Shown piece by piece: positions 9,601 to 18,182 of a stretch of DNA of 64,000 bases (its first letter is position 1; each line of letters starts with the position of its first letter). The stretch is taken from NCBI GenBank assembly GCA_963922455.1, contig CAWUIO010000001.1, positions 111,324 through 175,323 on the forward strand, in the 5' to 3' direction. Under the pieces are notes generated by a model, which was not told the DNA's origin, made no database searches, and saw only the letters and a list, made by a program, of their open reading frames with translations. The translations under genes and the position numbers were made by a program. This DNA comes from CAWUIO01 sp963922455. GTDB taxonomy: Bacteria; Bacteroidota; Bacteroidia; Cytophagales; Microscillaceae.

Positions 9601-12156
9601 ATGACGGATTCATCAGATCAAATCACACCAGTCGACATTGAGGAAGAGATGCGGAGTGCTTACATTGACTACGCCATGTCAGTGATCATCTCCCGGGCCC
9701 TGCCTGACGTACGGGATGGCCTCAAACCGGTGCACCGCCGGGTACTCTACGGAATGTCAGACTTAGGGGTTTACCCCGGCAAACCTTACAAGAAATCAGC
9801 CCGTATCGTTGGAGAAATTTTGGGTAAGTACCACCCGCATGGCGATACCTCAGTGTATGATACGATGGTACGTATGGCCCAAGAATGGTCTATGCGCTAC
9901 CCCTTGGTAGACGGACAGGGTAATTTTGGCTCCATTGATGGTGATTCACCGGCTGCCATGCGTTATACCGAAGCCCGCCTGGAAAACATTGCCGAAGAAT
10001 TACTAGCCGACTTAAATAAGGAAACCGTAGACTTTCAGCCCAACTTTGACGAGTCACTTAAAGAACCTACGGTACTTCCCAGCCGCATTCCCCATCTTTT
10101 AGTCAACGGAAGCGCCGGTATTGCTGTAGGTATGGCTACCAATATGGCCCCGCACAACTTAAAAGAGGTAGTTAACGGTATCATTGCCTATTTGGAAAAT
10201 CCGGAAATTACCATTGATGAGCTCATCCAGTATATTCCAGCCCCCGATTTCCCCACCGGAGGGATTATTTATGGCTATCAAGGGGTACGCTCCGCTTTTC
10301 ATACCGGGAGAGGTAGGGTCGTAATGCGTGGAAAAGCCGAAATTGTGACAAGTAAGACCGGTAAAACGCAAATCATTGTCAATGAAATCCCTTACCTGGT
10401 CAACAAAGCGGAAATGATTAAGAAGACCGCCAATTTTGTCCAGGAGAAAAAAATTGAAGGGATCAGCGAGATTCGGGATGAATCTGACCGGAATGGCCTT
10501 CGGGTTGTATATGACTTACGCAAAGACGCCGTGCCGATGATTGTTTTAAACCAACTTTATAAATATACGGCCCTTCAGTCTTCTTTTGGGGTCAATAATG
10601 TAGCCCTAGCCCACGGCAAGCCACAAATTTTTAATTTAAAGGCCCTCATTGAGCACTATATTGCCCACCGCCACGAAGTCGTGTACCGCCGAACGGAATA
10701 CGAGCTTAAACAAGCCAAAGACCGTCAGCATATTTTAGCGGGTTTTATCATTGCCCTGGATAACTTAGATGAGGTAATTGCCTTGATCCGGGCCTCCAAA
10801 GACACCGAGACAGCCAAGCAAGGGCTCATGGAACGCTTTGAATTAAGTGAAATCCAATCCAAGGCTATCCTGGAAATGCGTTTGCAAAGACTAACGGCTC
10901 TCGAGCGCGATAAAATCATGGAGGAATACCGAAAGATTACCGAATTGATTGCCCGACTAGAAGAAATCCTGGCCAAAAAAGAACTCCGTACCGAAATTAT
11001 TAGAGAAGAGCTTTTAGAAGTACAGAGCAAATATGGGGAGGGCCGTCGAAGTGAAATTGTCCTGGATTCTGACGAGTTTGTAGAGGAAGATATGATCCCC
11101 GAAGAAACCGTGGTAGTTTCTATCTCACATCAGGGATACATCAAGCGTACCTCACTCGACGAATACCGCACCCAGGCCCGGGGCGGTGTGGGCTCCCGAA
11201 ATGCTGTGAAAGGAGATGACTTCACGGAGCATTTGTTTGTAGCCTCTACCCACGACTATTTACTGGTATTTACCCTCAATGGTTTGGTGTACTGGATGAA
11301 GACGTACCGAATCCCCGAAGCCTCTAAAACAGCCCGAGGCAGAGCTATTCAAAATATTATCCAAGTTGATAAGGAAGATACCGTCCGGGCAGTTATAAAT
11401 GTAAGTCAATTGTCTGACCCCGATTATCTCGAGAATCATTTCCTCGTGATGGCTACCGAAATGGGGATTATTAAAAAAACCTCCCTGGAAGCTTTCTCAA
11501 GACCTCGTCAAAATGGCATCCGGGCTATTAATATCAATGAAGGAGATCGCTTACTAGATGTAAAACTAACCAATGGTGATAATGATATTATCCTGGCTGT
11601 ACGATCGGGGAGGGCTATTCGTTTTCATGAAAACCAAGTACGTGCCATGGGGCGTACGGCTACTGGGGTGAGAGGTATCAGCTTAGATGATGAGCACGAC
11701 CGGGTAGTAGGTTTGGTATGCCTGAACCGAGATAATGCTAATTTGTTGGTAGTATCTGAGTATGGTTACGGAAAGCGCTCCAATTTTGAAGAGTACCGTA
11801 TTACCAACCGAGGCGGAAAAGGAATTAAGACCATACAAATAAGCGAAAAAACCGGAGCTTTGATTACCATAAAAGAAGTCATTGAAGATGATGAATTACT
11901 CTTGGTAAACCGCTCCGGCATGCTTATACGAATGGCGGTTTCCGATATGCGGGTGATGGGAAGGGCTACCCAAGGGGTGAAGCTTATCCGTTTACAAGAG
12001 GAAGATGTAATTGTGTCGGTGGCCAAAGTTGAATATGTCGAGGACAGTTCGGAAGAAGCTGAGCTAGGCACCGATGAAAACGGAACTAATACTCCAAATA
12101 ACCCGGAAAATCCTGCCTCTGAACCGGAAAACCCAGACAATTCAGGGGATTCGTGA
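9601..12156 (+). CDS. gyrA: DNA gyrase subunit A
   Basis: An 851-residue type IIA topoisomerase subunit that cleaves and religates DNA; with GyrB it introduces negative supercoils. The N-terminal part (SYVISRALPDVRDGLKPVHRR-type motif) is canonical, and the catalytic tyrosine is Tyr122 in AAMRYTEARL, the same number as in E. coli. The C-terminal beta-pinwheel carries a GyrA-box-like sequence, QARGGVGSRN, which supports gyrase over topoisomerase IV. The last roughly 40 residues form an acidic Asn/Pro/Glu-rich tail with repeated PENP-like units, a common variable ending. Start at ATG 9601, preceded by a possible promoter. No gyrB is nearby, which is usual in this phylum. Confidence 0.97.
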   Translation: MTDSSDQITPVDIEEEMRSAYIDYAMSVIISRALPDVRDGLKPVHRRVLYGMSDLGVYPGKPYKKSARIVGEILGKYHPHGDTSVYDTMVRMAQEWSMRYPLVDGQGNFGSIDGDSPAAMRYTEARLENIAEELLADLNKETVDFQPNFDESLKEPTVLPSRIPHLLVNGSAGIAVGMATNMAPHNLKEVVNGIIAYLENPEITIDELIQYIPAPDFPTGGIIYGYQGVRSAFHTGRGRVVMRGKAEIVTSKTGKTQIIVNEIPYLVNKAEMIKKTANFVQEKKIEGISEIRDESDRNGLRVVYDLRKDAVPMIVLNQLYKYTALQSSFGVNNVALAHGKPQIFNLKALIEHYIAHRHEVVYRRTEYELKQAKDRQHILAGFIIALDNLDEVIALIRASKDTETAKQGLMERFELSEIQSKAILEMRLQRLTALERDKIMEEYRKITELIARLEEILAKKELRTEIIREELLEVQSKYGEGRRSEIVLDSDEFVEEDMIPEETVVVSISHQGYIKRTSLDEYRTQARGGVGSRNAVKGDDFTEHLFVASTHDYLLVFTLNGLVYWMKTYRIPEASKTARGRAIQNIIQVDKEDTVRAVINVSQLSDPDYLENHFLVMATEMGIIKKTSLEAFSRPRQNGIRAININEGDRLLDVKLTNGDNDIILAVRSGRAIRFHENQVRAMGRTATGVRGISLDDEHDRVVGLVCLNRDNANLLVVSEYGYGKRSNFEEYRITNRGGKGIKTIQISEKTGALITIKEVIEDDELLLVNRSGMLIRMAVSDMRVMGRATQGVKLIRLQEEDVIVSVAKVEYVEDSSEEAELGTDENGTNTPNNPENPASEPENPDNSGDS

Positions 12157-12197
12157 TAAATTCCAAATAGAGAAAAATTCTATTATAATTTTATTTT

Positions 12198-12205
12198 TAT
12201 ATTTG
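12198..12205 (+). promoter_or_regulatory. Candidate -7 box for the first TPR gene
   Basis: TATATTTG matches TAnnTTTG, 46 bp before the ATG at 12252, in an AT-rich stretch between gyrA and the TPR gene. The -33 box is not clear. Confidence 0.4.
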
Positions 12206-12251
12206 CCGCGATTGAAATTGGTGCAAGAAATCACAATAAAATATACAAATT

Positions 12252-13466
12252 ATGAAGTTCTTAAAAATTGTATTTCCTATTCTGTTTTGCCTATTCTTGG
12301 TAAACGGAGCCTTAGCCCAAAGTCCGGGTACAGCAAAACTACACTATGATAATGGTCTCCTAGACAAAGCCAAAGATGTCATTGACCAGGCAGTACAAAA
12401 TGAAAAAAATGCTGCTAAGTCTAAAACTTGGTATTTCTATGGCTTGATTTACGCTGGAATTGCCAATGACGGTACTGGCCTCTATGGTGAATTGGATGAT
12501 GATCCGGTCACCAAAGCTTATGATGCGTTTAAAAAAGCTATGGAAATGGAGCCTGATAAAAAGGGATCTTATAAAGCTGCCGAAAAAGCTATTGTTGATT
12601 TATATGCCCCAGCCTTAAACTTTGGCATTTCTCAATTTAACGATGAGGAATATGATGCGGCTTATAAGACTTTCGTATTGGCCCAAAAACTAAATGACAA
12701 AGATACTTTGGCTACCATGCTTGCCGCTACCGCTGCTTTTAGTAATGAGAAGTATGAGGAGTTTGAGTTGAATGTAAAAAAAATATTAGAGATGGATTTG
12801 TCTGACTCTACTTTACTAAGAAATAGCACCCTATATGTTTCGTATTTACTAGAAAATGATAAAAAGCCAGAAGGTCTTGCCCTAATCGAGAAGTCATTGG
12901 CCACCTACAAACGGGAATCTAATCCTGAAATGTATGATATTTTAGAAAGAAACCTCATCCCAATTTATGTAGAGCTTAATCGCGTGGATGATGCTATTGC
13001 TCAAATCAAGAAAAACATTGCCAAAGAACCAGAAAAATCAGGCAATTATTACAACTTGGGAGTTCTATACGATGAAAAAGAAGATTTTGAACAAGCAGAA
13101 AAAAATTATAAACTGGCCATCGAGAAAGATGAGCACAATGATAAGGCTATCTTTAACTTAGGTGCTATCCATTTTAACCGGGGAGTTAACATCCTGAAAG
13201 AAGGAGAAGATCTCGATTTTGCCACGGCCGAAGGTGAAGCAAAATATGCTGAATTAGAAAAGGAAGCCAATGTACACTTCAAAGAAGCCATGCCTTACTT
13301 TGAAAAATTAAATAGCCTATACGAACGTAGTAGTGAGGTGGATAATGACAGAAAATTAGCCATCTTGTTCCGTCTCCGTGAAATCTACAAAAGGTTGGAG
13401 ATAAGCGACAAGCTAAAAGTGGTTGACGCTAAAATTAAAGTGCTAGACCCGGAAGCTGACGAATAA
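12252..13466 (+). CDS. Exported tetratricopeptide repeat protein
   Basis: 404 residues with a clear signal peptide (FLKIVFPILFCLFLVNGALAQ) and several TPR-like helical pairs. The clearest is near residues 255-300, where NYYNLGVLYDEKEDFEQAEK is followed by a second YKLAIEKDEHNDKAIFNLGA-type unit. TPR proteins are scaffolds for protein-protein contacts; this one should be periplasmic. It shares length, signal peptide and the WYFYGLIYAGIAND/WFYRGLVYSSIAND segment with the next gene, so the two are paralogues from a tandem duplication. It ends at a strong terminator. The partner is not predictable. Confidence 0.85.
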   Translation: MKFLKIVFPILFCLFLVNGALAQSPGTAKLHYDNGLLDKAKDVIDQAVQNEKNAAKSKTWYFYGLIYAGIANDGTGLYGELDDDPVTKAYDAFKKAMEMEPDKKGSYKAAEKAIVDLYAPALNFGISQFNDEEYDAAYKTFVLAQKLNDKDTLATMLAATAAFSNEKYEEFELNVKKILEMDLSDSTLLRNSTLYVSYLLENDKKPEGLALIEKSLATYKRESNPEMYDILERNLIPIYVELNRVDDAIAQIKKNIAKEPEKSGNYYNLGVLYDEKEDFEQAEKNYKLAIEKDEHNDKAIFNLGAIHFNRGVNILKEGEDLDFATAEGEAKYAELEKEANVHFKEAMPYFEKLNSLYERSSEVDNDRKLAILFRLREIYKRLEISDKLKVVDAKIKVLDPEADE

Positions 13467-13488
13467 GAACGGATCAGTACATCTTCGA

Positions 13489-13532
13489 AAGGGCGATATC
13501 ATGAGGTAAGCTTAACGATATCGCTCTTTTTT
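13489..13532 (+). terminator. Rho-independent terminator after the first TPR gene
   Basis: GGGCGATATC pairs with GATATCGCTC (10 bp including one G.T) and is followed by TTTTTT. It lies about 22 bp past the stop at 13466 and separates the two paralogous TPR genes. Confidence 0.85.
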
Positions 13533-13632
13533 ATGTATTCATAGTATGGCTTGAACCTTGCTGGTTTTTAATTCGTTTGAAATCATAAATTAGGTATCAC
13601 CAATACATGCACAAGCTTAGAATTTATTCAAG

Positions 13633-14838
13633 ATGGCATACCGACTCATATTCTTAACTTTCCTTAGCTCCTTCCTGTGGTGTGGAGTAGCTAGCTCCCA
13701 ATCTATTGGGGAAGTGAAAGATGCGCTTACCGCTCACGAGTATGACGATGCCAAAATATTTATTGACAAGATTTTTGAAGCGAATAATAGTCCCATCACC
13801 CCAGAAAAATGGTTTTACCGAGGACTAGTGTATTCTTCTATTGCCAATGATCTGAGAAGTTCCGTACAAAATTTAGACTCTGAGGCGCTGTTTAAATCCT
13901 ACGATTCTTTTGTTAAGTATAAAGAGTTGGCTGCTCTAGAAGAAGTCAATGGCGCCGATACCAACTTGGTCAAGCTATACAACACCGCTGTAAACCAAGC
14001 TAGCCGGGATTTTCAAACTGCCCGTATGCGCCTAAGAAGGAGCGCAAACCCCGCCGATATGGACCCGGAAACCCGTTTTATCTTTAAACGATCGGTTCGG
14101 GCCGCCGAACTGGCCCAAGATTTAAAACCCGAAGACAGCCTAGCCTATCGTTTACATTCTCAGGTTTCTTACGAAATGAAAGAATACCGAGATTATATAA
14201 ATACATTAGAGGAGTTGATAGATATAACCCGTGATAATGAATTACGATATAACTATTATCAGGAGATGATCCGGGTTTTGCGAGATATCTTGGTTGATTC
14301 TAAAACCTCCTTAAAAGTTATCAATAAGGCCCTTGAGGATTTTCCCAATGATGAGAAATTTGTGAATGCCCGCCTGAGTCTAAGCCAAAGCATTGACGGT
14401 ATTCAAGAAAAACAACTGGAAGATATAAGGCAAAGGGTGAAGGAAAACCCGAATGATCCCCTCAATTATTATAACCTAGGCGTGGTTTATTACAATATGG
14501 AGCGTTTTGACGAATCCTTTGAAAACTACAAGCTGTGTTTAGACCTTGACCCTTCCTTTTTTGATGCCTATAAAGTAATGTGGGTACACTATTTTAATCT
14601 AGGTTCTAATACATTAAGGGGCCTAACCGACAGTACGGCCATAACCTTTACCGATTACCAGAAAAAAGGTAAACTCATTGAAAATCAAGCAGATAGTGCA
14701 TATCAATTGGCCTTGCCTTATTTACGAAAATATCTCCAGCTTCAACCCGAAGATGAAGATGCACTTAAAGCCAAAGCGGTCATCTACCAACGCTTACATT
14801 TGGACGCCAAGGAAGAAGAATTAAACGAAGTTCCATAA
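13633..14838 (+). CDS. Exported tetratricopeptide repeat protein, paralogue of the preceding gene
   Basis: 401 residues with a signal peptide (LIFLTFLSSFLWCGVASSQ) followed by TPR-like helices. A well-formed TPR (PLNYYNLGVVYYNMERFDES) lies at about residues 275-310. It matches the upstream protein in length and in the segment WFYRGLVYSSIAND, but is clearly diverged. The two genes are separated by a terminator, so this one must have its own promoter in 13533-13632. Probably a periplasmic scaffold; function not known. Confidence 0.83.
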   Translation: MAYRLIFLTFLSSFLWCGVASSQSIGEVKDALTAHEYDDAKIFIDKIFEANNSPITPEKWFYRGLVYSSIANDLRSSVQNLDSEALFKSYDSFVKYKELAALEEVNGADTNLVKLYNTAVNQASRDFQTARMRLRRSANPADMDPETRFIFKRSVRAAELAQDLKPEDSLAYRLHSQVSYEMKEYRDYINTLEELIDITRDNELRYNYYQEMIRVLRDILVDSKTSLKVINKALEDFPNDEKFVNARLSLSQSIDGIQEKQLEDIRQRVKENPNDPLNYYNLGVVYYNMERFDESFENYKLCLDLDPSFFDAYKVMWVHYFNLGSNTLRGLTDSTAITFTDYQKKGKLIENQADSAYQLALPYLRKYLQLQPEDEDALKAKAVIYQRLHLDAKEEELNEVP

Positions 14839-14899
14839 GCCTCCCAACCTAAGCAAGCTTCTACCTTGATTATCTATTGTTTACGGGTAAATTTTTCCA

Positions 14900-15031
14900 G
14901 GCTTAGGGATGGAACGGCCTGTTTGAGCTCGTAAAGGCCCTGCGGGGAAAGGCAGCGAGTAGTGACAGCCCGGCCCGCGCCAGGCTTCATTTTTCAAGCC
15001 AGCACTACTTACTTAGGCGCGGGAAAGCCCC
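14900..15031 (+). repeat. Structured intergenic element copy 3 (subfamily B)
   Basis: Begins GGCTTAGGGATGGAACGGC and ends GGCGCGGGAAAGCCCC. P1 is GGCTT/AAGCC, P2 is GGGATGGAAC/GTGACAGCCC, P3 is GCT/AGC, P4 is CCCGCGCC/GGCGCGGG. It shares the double P2 variant with copy 2. Its right end lies 9 bp from the stop codon at 15041. Confidence 0.85.
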
Positions 15032-15040
15032 TCATAATAC

Positions 15041-15934
15041 TTAGGTTTGTACCAAGAAAAAGCCATCATCACCGCTTTTTTGATACAAAGGCATTAAGAT
15101 GTAGCCATCGGTGAGCGCTCGGATACTGCCTCGGCGGTCTCGGGCAAGGATTTGCCCCTTCTGGACCGGGTCAAAATTTTGAAACCCCGGCTCCATAACA
15201 AATTCGTCTCCTTCCTGAATCTTGTGTAAGTAAGCGAGTTCTAAACGACCGGGTACTCCCCGGTTTTCCATTGCCAATTCAGAACCATCTAAGTACTCGG
15301 GAGGGATAGCACGATAGGGGACACTGCCGCTCTGGTATACAAGGTGCCATAAAAATACTTTCAAATAGCGAATGGCTTTTGGGGATTGATGCTGCCCGCC
15401 CTCGATCGCCATGGAAGCAAATCCCTTGTTTTTTAAAAACTCAATGGCGGTATTTTCCAATTTTGCTTCTAAGCCCAATACAATGGGGATTTTAAGCTCC
15501 TGGGTAAAACGAGCCGTCGAGATATAATCGGTTGCCACCAAGAAGGAGCCATAGTGGGCCGATGTGGTGTGCAGGTCAATGAAAATTTTTTGCGAATAGG
15601 GCCTGTCCCAATAGGGGGCAAGGATTTGGTAGAGCTCAGCCAACTCATGCATCTCTACCGTGTCGAGCGTGCCTTGTTTTATTTTCTCAAACGAGGTATC
15701 ACACCATATGCGGTTGAGGTCTTCATCCAGGTACCTTTGTCCGGCAGCGAGTGCTTTTATATTTCCCAGTAAGGCCAAAATATGGGCTTTGGGATGAATT
15801 CCTAATGATTTTAACTCACTGATTACGTCTTGTGCGGCCTTTATGCCGGCAGGCTCGTTTCCGTGCATGCCTGCTACGCAGACAATCAGTACGGAGCTTG
15901 CTGGATCACCGTATTCTCCAATGATTCTTTCCAT
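15041..15934 (-). CDS. Succinylglutamate desuccinylase / aspartoacylase family zinc hydrolase
   Basis: 297 residues of the M14-like AstE/ASPA family, which remove acyl groups from N-acyl amino acids or trim peptides. MHGNEPAG supplies the first zinc His and Glu, DLNRIW is the substrate-binding DLNR signature, and FIDLHTTSAHYGSF carries the third zinc ligand. A C-terminal beta domain follows (about 220-297, ending in a barrel-like EGDEFVMEPGFQNF...ILARD segment). It lies 23 bp downstream of the GCS2-CBS gene on the same strand and is almost certainly in one operon. The pairing suggests that one enzyme makes a gamma-glutamyl or N-acyl compound and the other processes it. The actual substrate is not known. 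Confidence 0.88.
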   Translation of the reverse strand: MERIIGEYGDPASSVLIVCVAGMHGNEPAGIKAAQDVISELKSLGIHPKAHILALLGNIKALAAGQRYLDEDLNRIWCDTSFEKIKQGTLDTVEMHELAELYQILAPYWDRPYSQKIFIDLHTTSAHYGSFLVATDYISTARFTQELKIPIVLGLEAKLENTAIEFLKNKGFASMAIEGGQHQSPKAIRYLKVFLWHLVYQSGSVPYRAIPPEYLDGSELAMENRGVPGRLELAYLHKIQEGDEFVMEPGFQNFDPVQKGQILARDRRGSIRALTDGYILMPLYQKSGDDGFFLVQT

Positions 15935-15957
15935 AAATGGTATAAGGGACGGAATTT

Positions 15958-17892
15958 TTACGTGGTGGGTTTTTTCCGTTTGGCTGCTAACCTTTTAAGT
16001 AAACTGGATGTGATGTCCAAGAAGTTTCCTTCGGTAATCATTCCTATCAATTTATTTTTGTTGACCACCGGCAAGCAGCCAATACGATGGGTACTCATAA
16101 GCTCCATCGCTTGGACCACGGTCGCCTCAGGGCTTACGGTGATAGGTTCTTGAATCATCAAATCTTTGATAACTTTCAGGTCAGAGCTTCCATTTTTATG
16201 CAACTGCATAAAATAACGTAAAAGACGACGGGTCGTTATAAGGCCAATCAACTCTCCTTGTTCGTTTTCTATGGGAATGTAGCGGATATTACGCCAATTC
16301 ATAATTTCGGCCCCCAATTCGGGTATTTCTTCCTTGGTCACCGTAAACAAATCGGTGGTCATAAATTCCTCTACCAATAAAGAATAAGGCTCCCAATGAT
16401 CCAAATGGTCAATATCGGCCGGAAGCCATTGGTGCACCGGGTTGCCATTTTTCTGGTTTTGAAGCATATTGCTTACCAAGGTATTGGTAGCTTCTTCTTT
16501 GGTGTTTTGCTTGATAAGTTTTGAATAGGAGCTCAACAGCCAGTATGAACCCGTTCGTCGGGATTTGGACCTTTCTTCAATCACTCCCAAAAAATTATCA
16601 ATATCTTGATTTTTTACCTCTGCTTTTTGAAGGCCTTGGCGAGCTATGGGAAGTAGCTCCTTCTGAATCAAGTCACTGTCACTTATTTCCTTTCCGTTTT
16701 CCCAGATAAACCGGGCACTGAGCCCCACCCGGGCCGCTTGGACGAAGTTAGATTTGGCATCATCAAAATCAATCATCTGCGTTACATCGGGGTAGGCATC
16801 TTCAAAACCATTCATCAGACCGATCCAAAAGGCGGCATTGGCTATTTCATCTTTCACACTGGGACCGGCTGGGAGAATACGGTTCTCGATACGCAAGTGG
16901 GGCTGCCCGTTCTCGCTAATGCCGTAGCAAGGGCGGTTCCAGCGGTATACCGTAGAGTTATGAATATTTAGCGCTCTCAGGCGAGGGGTCCGCTTTTCTT
17001 TGAGGCATTGCATCACGTCTTCGTCTACATCGGTGGTGAGTAGGATTTTAAAACGCATAATGTCTTCCTTGTATAAATCCAGGATAGAATTCCGGAGCCA
17101 TTCATTCCCGAAAGTTACCCGGGGACTGGTATATCGAAGGTGCTCGCCTGTAATCCGGGTGTCAATGGATTGTTGGAAGAGGGCGATCCGGGTCTCATTC
17201 CACAAACGCTTGCCAAACAACATCGGAGAGTTACAACTGATGGCCAAGACCGGGGCTGCAATGACCTGGGCAATGTTGTATTTGCTCACAAACTCATGGG
17301 GTTTGATTTGGAGGTGCACTTGAAAGCTGGTATTGCATGCCTCTATCAGGGCCGACTCTTGTTTGAGCTTTAACTCATCAATGCCCTCAATTTTAAGCTC
17401 AAAAGCAGTGCCCCGTAGCTTATTAATGGCTTTAATCAAGGCTTTATACCGATCTAAGGGAGTTAAGTTTTCTAACTCTATATCAAAGCGGCGTATGCTG
17501 GGTAAAATTCCCGTGAGTAAGCAATGCAAACCATCTTCCCGAATAGTTGCCTCCAGCAAGGTCAATAAATCTTTGATCTGGGTTTCCAGTTTGGTAAAAC
17601 AATCCCCGGTGAATGGCTGGGGGTCTAAGTTGGCCTCCACATTAAACTTGGCCAGTTCGGTAGTAAAGTTGGGATGATTGAGTTTTTTGAGTACTTCTAA
17701 ACTGTAGGGAGCGGGCTTATAATTCTCGTCGACCAAACAAATTTCTTGCTCGGCGCCAATGCGCATATTATCTATTTCAAACCAACCCTCATCCAACATC
17801 ACCTCCATGGCTTGGATATCCCGAAGCAATTCTTTGGTAAAAGCATTACGTTCTACCTGATTTTCTGCGATACGTACTCCTTTGGCTCCCAT
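15958..17892 (-). CDS. GCS2-type carboxylate-amine ligase fused to a CBS pair
   Basis: 644 residues. The first roughly 480 are a glutamate-cysteine ligase family 2 domain, with the glutamate-rich ATP/Mg signature near the start (MRIGAEQEICLV) and later RIENRILPAGPS. The C-terminal part holds two CBS repeats (about 522-575 FMTTDLFTVTKEE..., and 583-635 DLMIQEPITVSPEATVVQAM), which usually bind adenine nucleotides. The GCS2 family joins glutamate to an amine; the CBS pair suggests control by energy charge. Start at ATG 17892. Likely the first gene of an operon with the desuccinylase-like hydrolase. It need not make gamma-glutamylcysteine: many family members lack that activity. Confidence 0.87.
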   Translation of the reverse strand: MGAKGVRIAENQVERNAFTKELLRDIQAMEVMLDEGWFEIDNMRIGAEQEICLVDENYKPAPYSLEVLKKLNHPNFTTELAKFNVEANLDPQPFTGDCFTKLETQIKDLLTLLEATIREDGLHCLLTGILPSIRRFDIELENLTPLDRYKALIKAINKLRGTAFELKIEGIDELKLKQESALIEACNTSFQVHLQIKPHEFVSKYNIAQVIAAPVLAISCNSPMLFGKRLWNETRIALFQQSIDTRITGEHLRYTSPRVTFGNEWLRNSILDLYKEDIMRFKILLTTDVDEDVMQCLKEKRTPRLRALNIHNSTVYRWNRPCYGISENGQPHLRIENRILPAGPSVKDEIANAAFWIGLMNGFEDAYPDVTQMIDFDDAKSNFVQAARVGLSARFIWENGKEISDSDLIQKELLPIARQGLQKAEVKNQDIDNFLGVIEERSKSRRTGSYWLLSSYSKLIKQNTKEEATNTLVSNMLQNQKNGNPVHQWLPADIDHLDHWEPYSLLVEEFMTTDLFTVTKEEIPELGAEIMNWRNIRYIPIENEQGELIGLITTRRLLRYFMQLHKNGSSDLKVIKDLMIQEPITVSPEATVVQAMELMSTHRIGCLPVVNKNKLIGMITEGNFLDITSSLLKRLAAKRKKPTT

Positions 17893-18182
17893 AAGCTACT
17901 TGACCGTATTAAACTTGTTTTTAATTTATTTGTAGGAAGATAATACCAAATAAAGTTAATTTTTCCGAATAATCTCTTTTTATATCGCGGCTAGCCTTAA
18001 TTTTAATGATAGAGCTGGGATATACAGTCTCACCAAAGCCTTGTTTTTTTCATGCAGGATTTACCTTGTTTACATAGGAATATGTCCCAAAAAAAAGAGA
18101 GCCTCCCCATTATCTGTCATTAATTATTTAAATAGCATTGTCTTTTATTAATCAAACCTCATCATAAATCTATAAGCGACCT

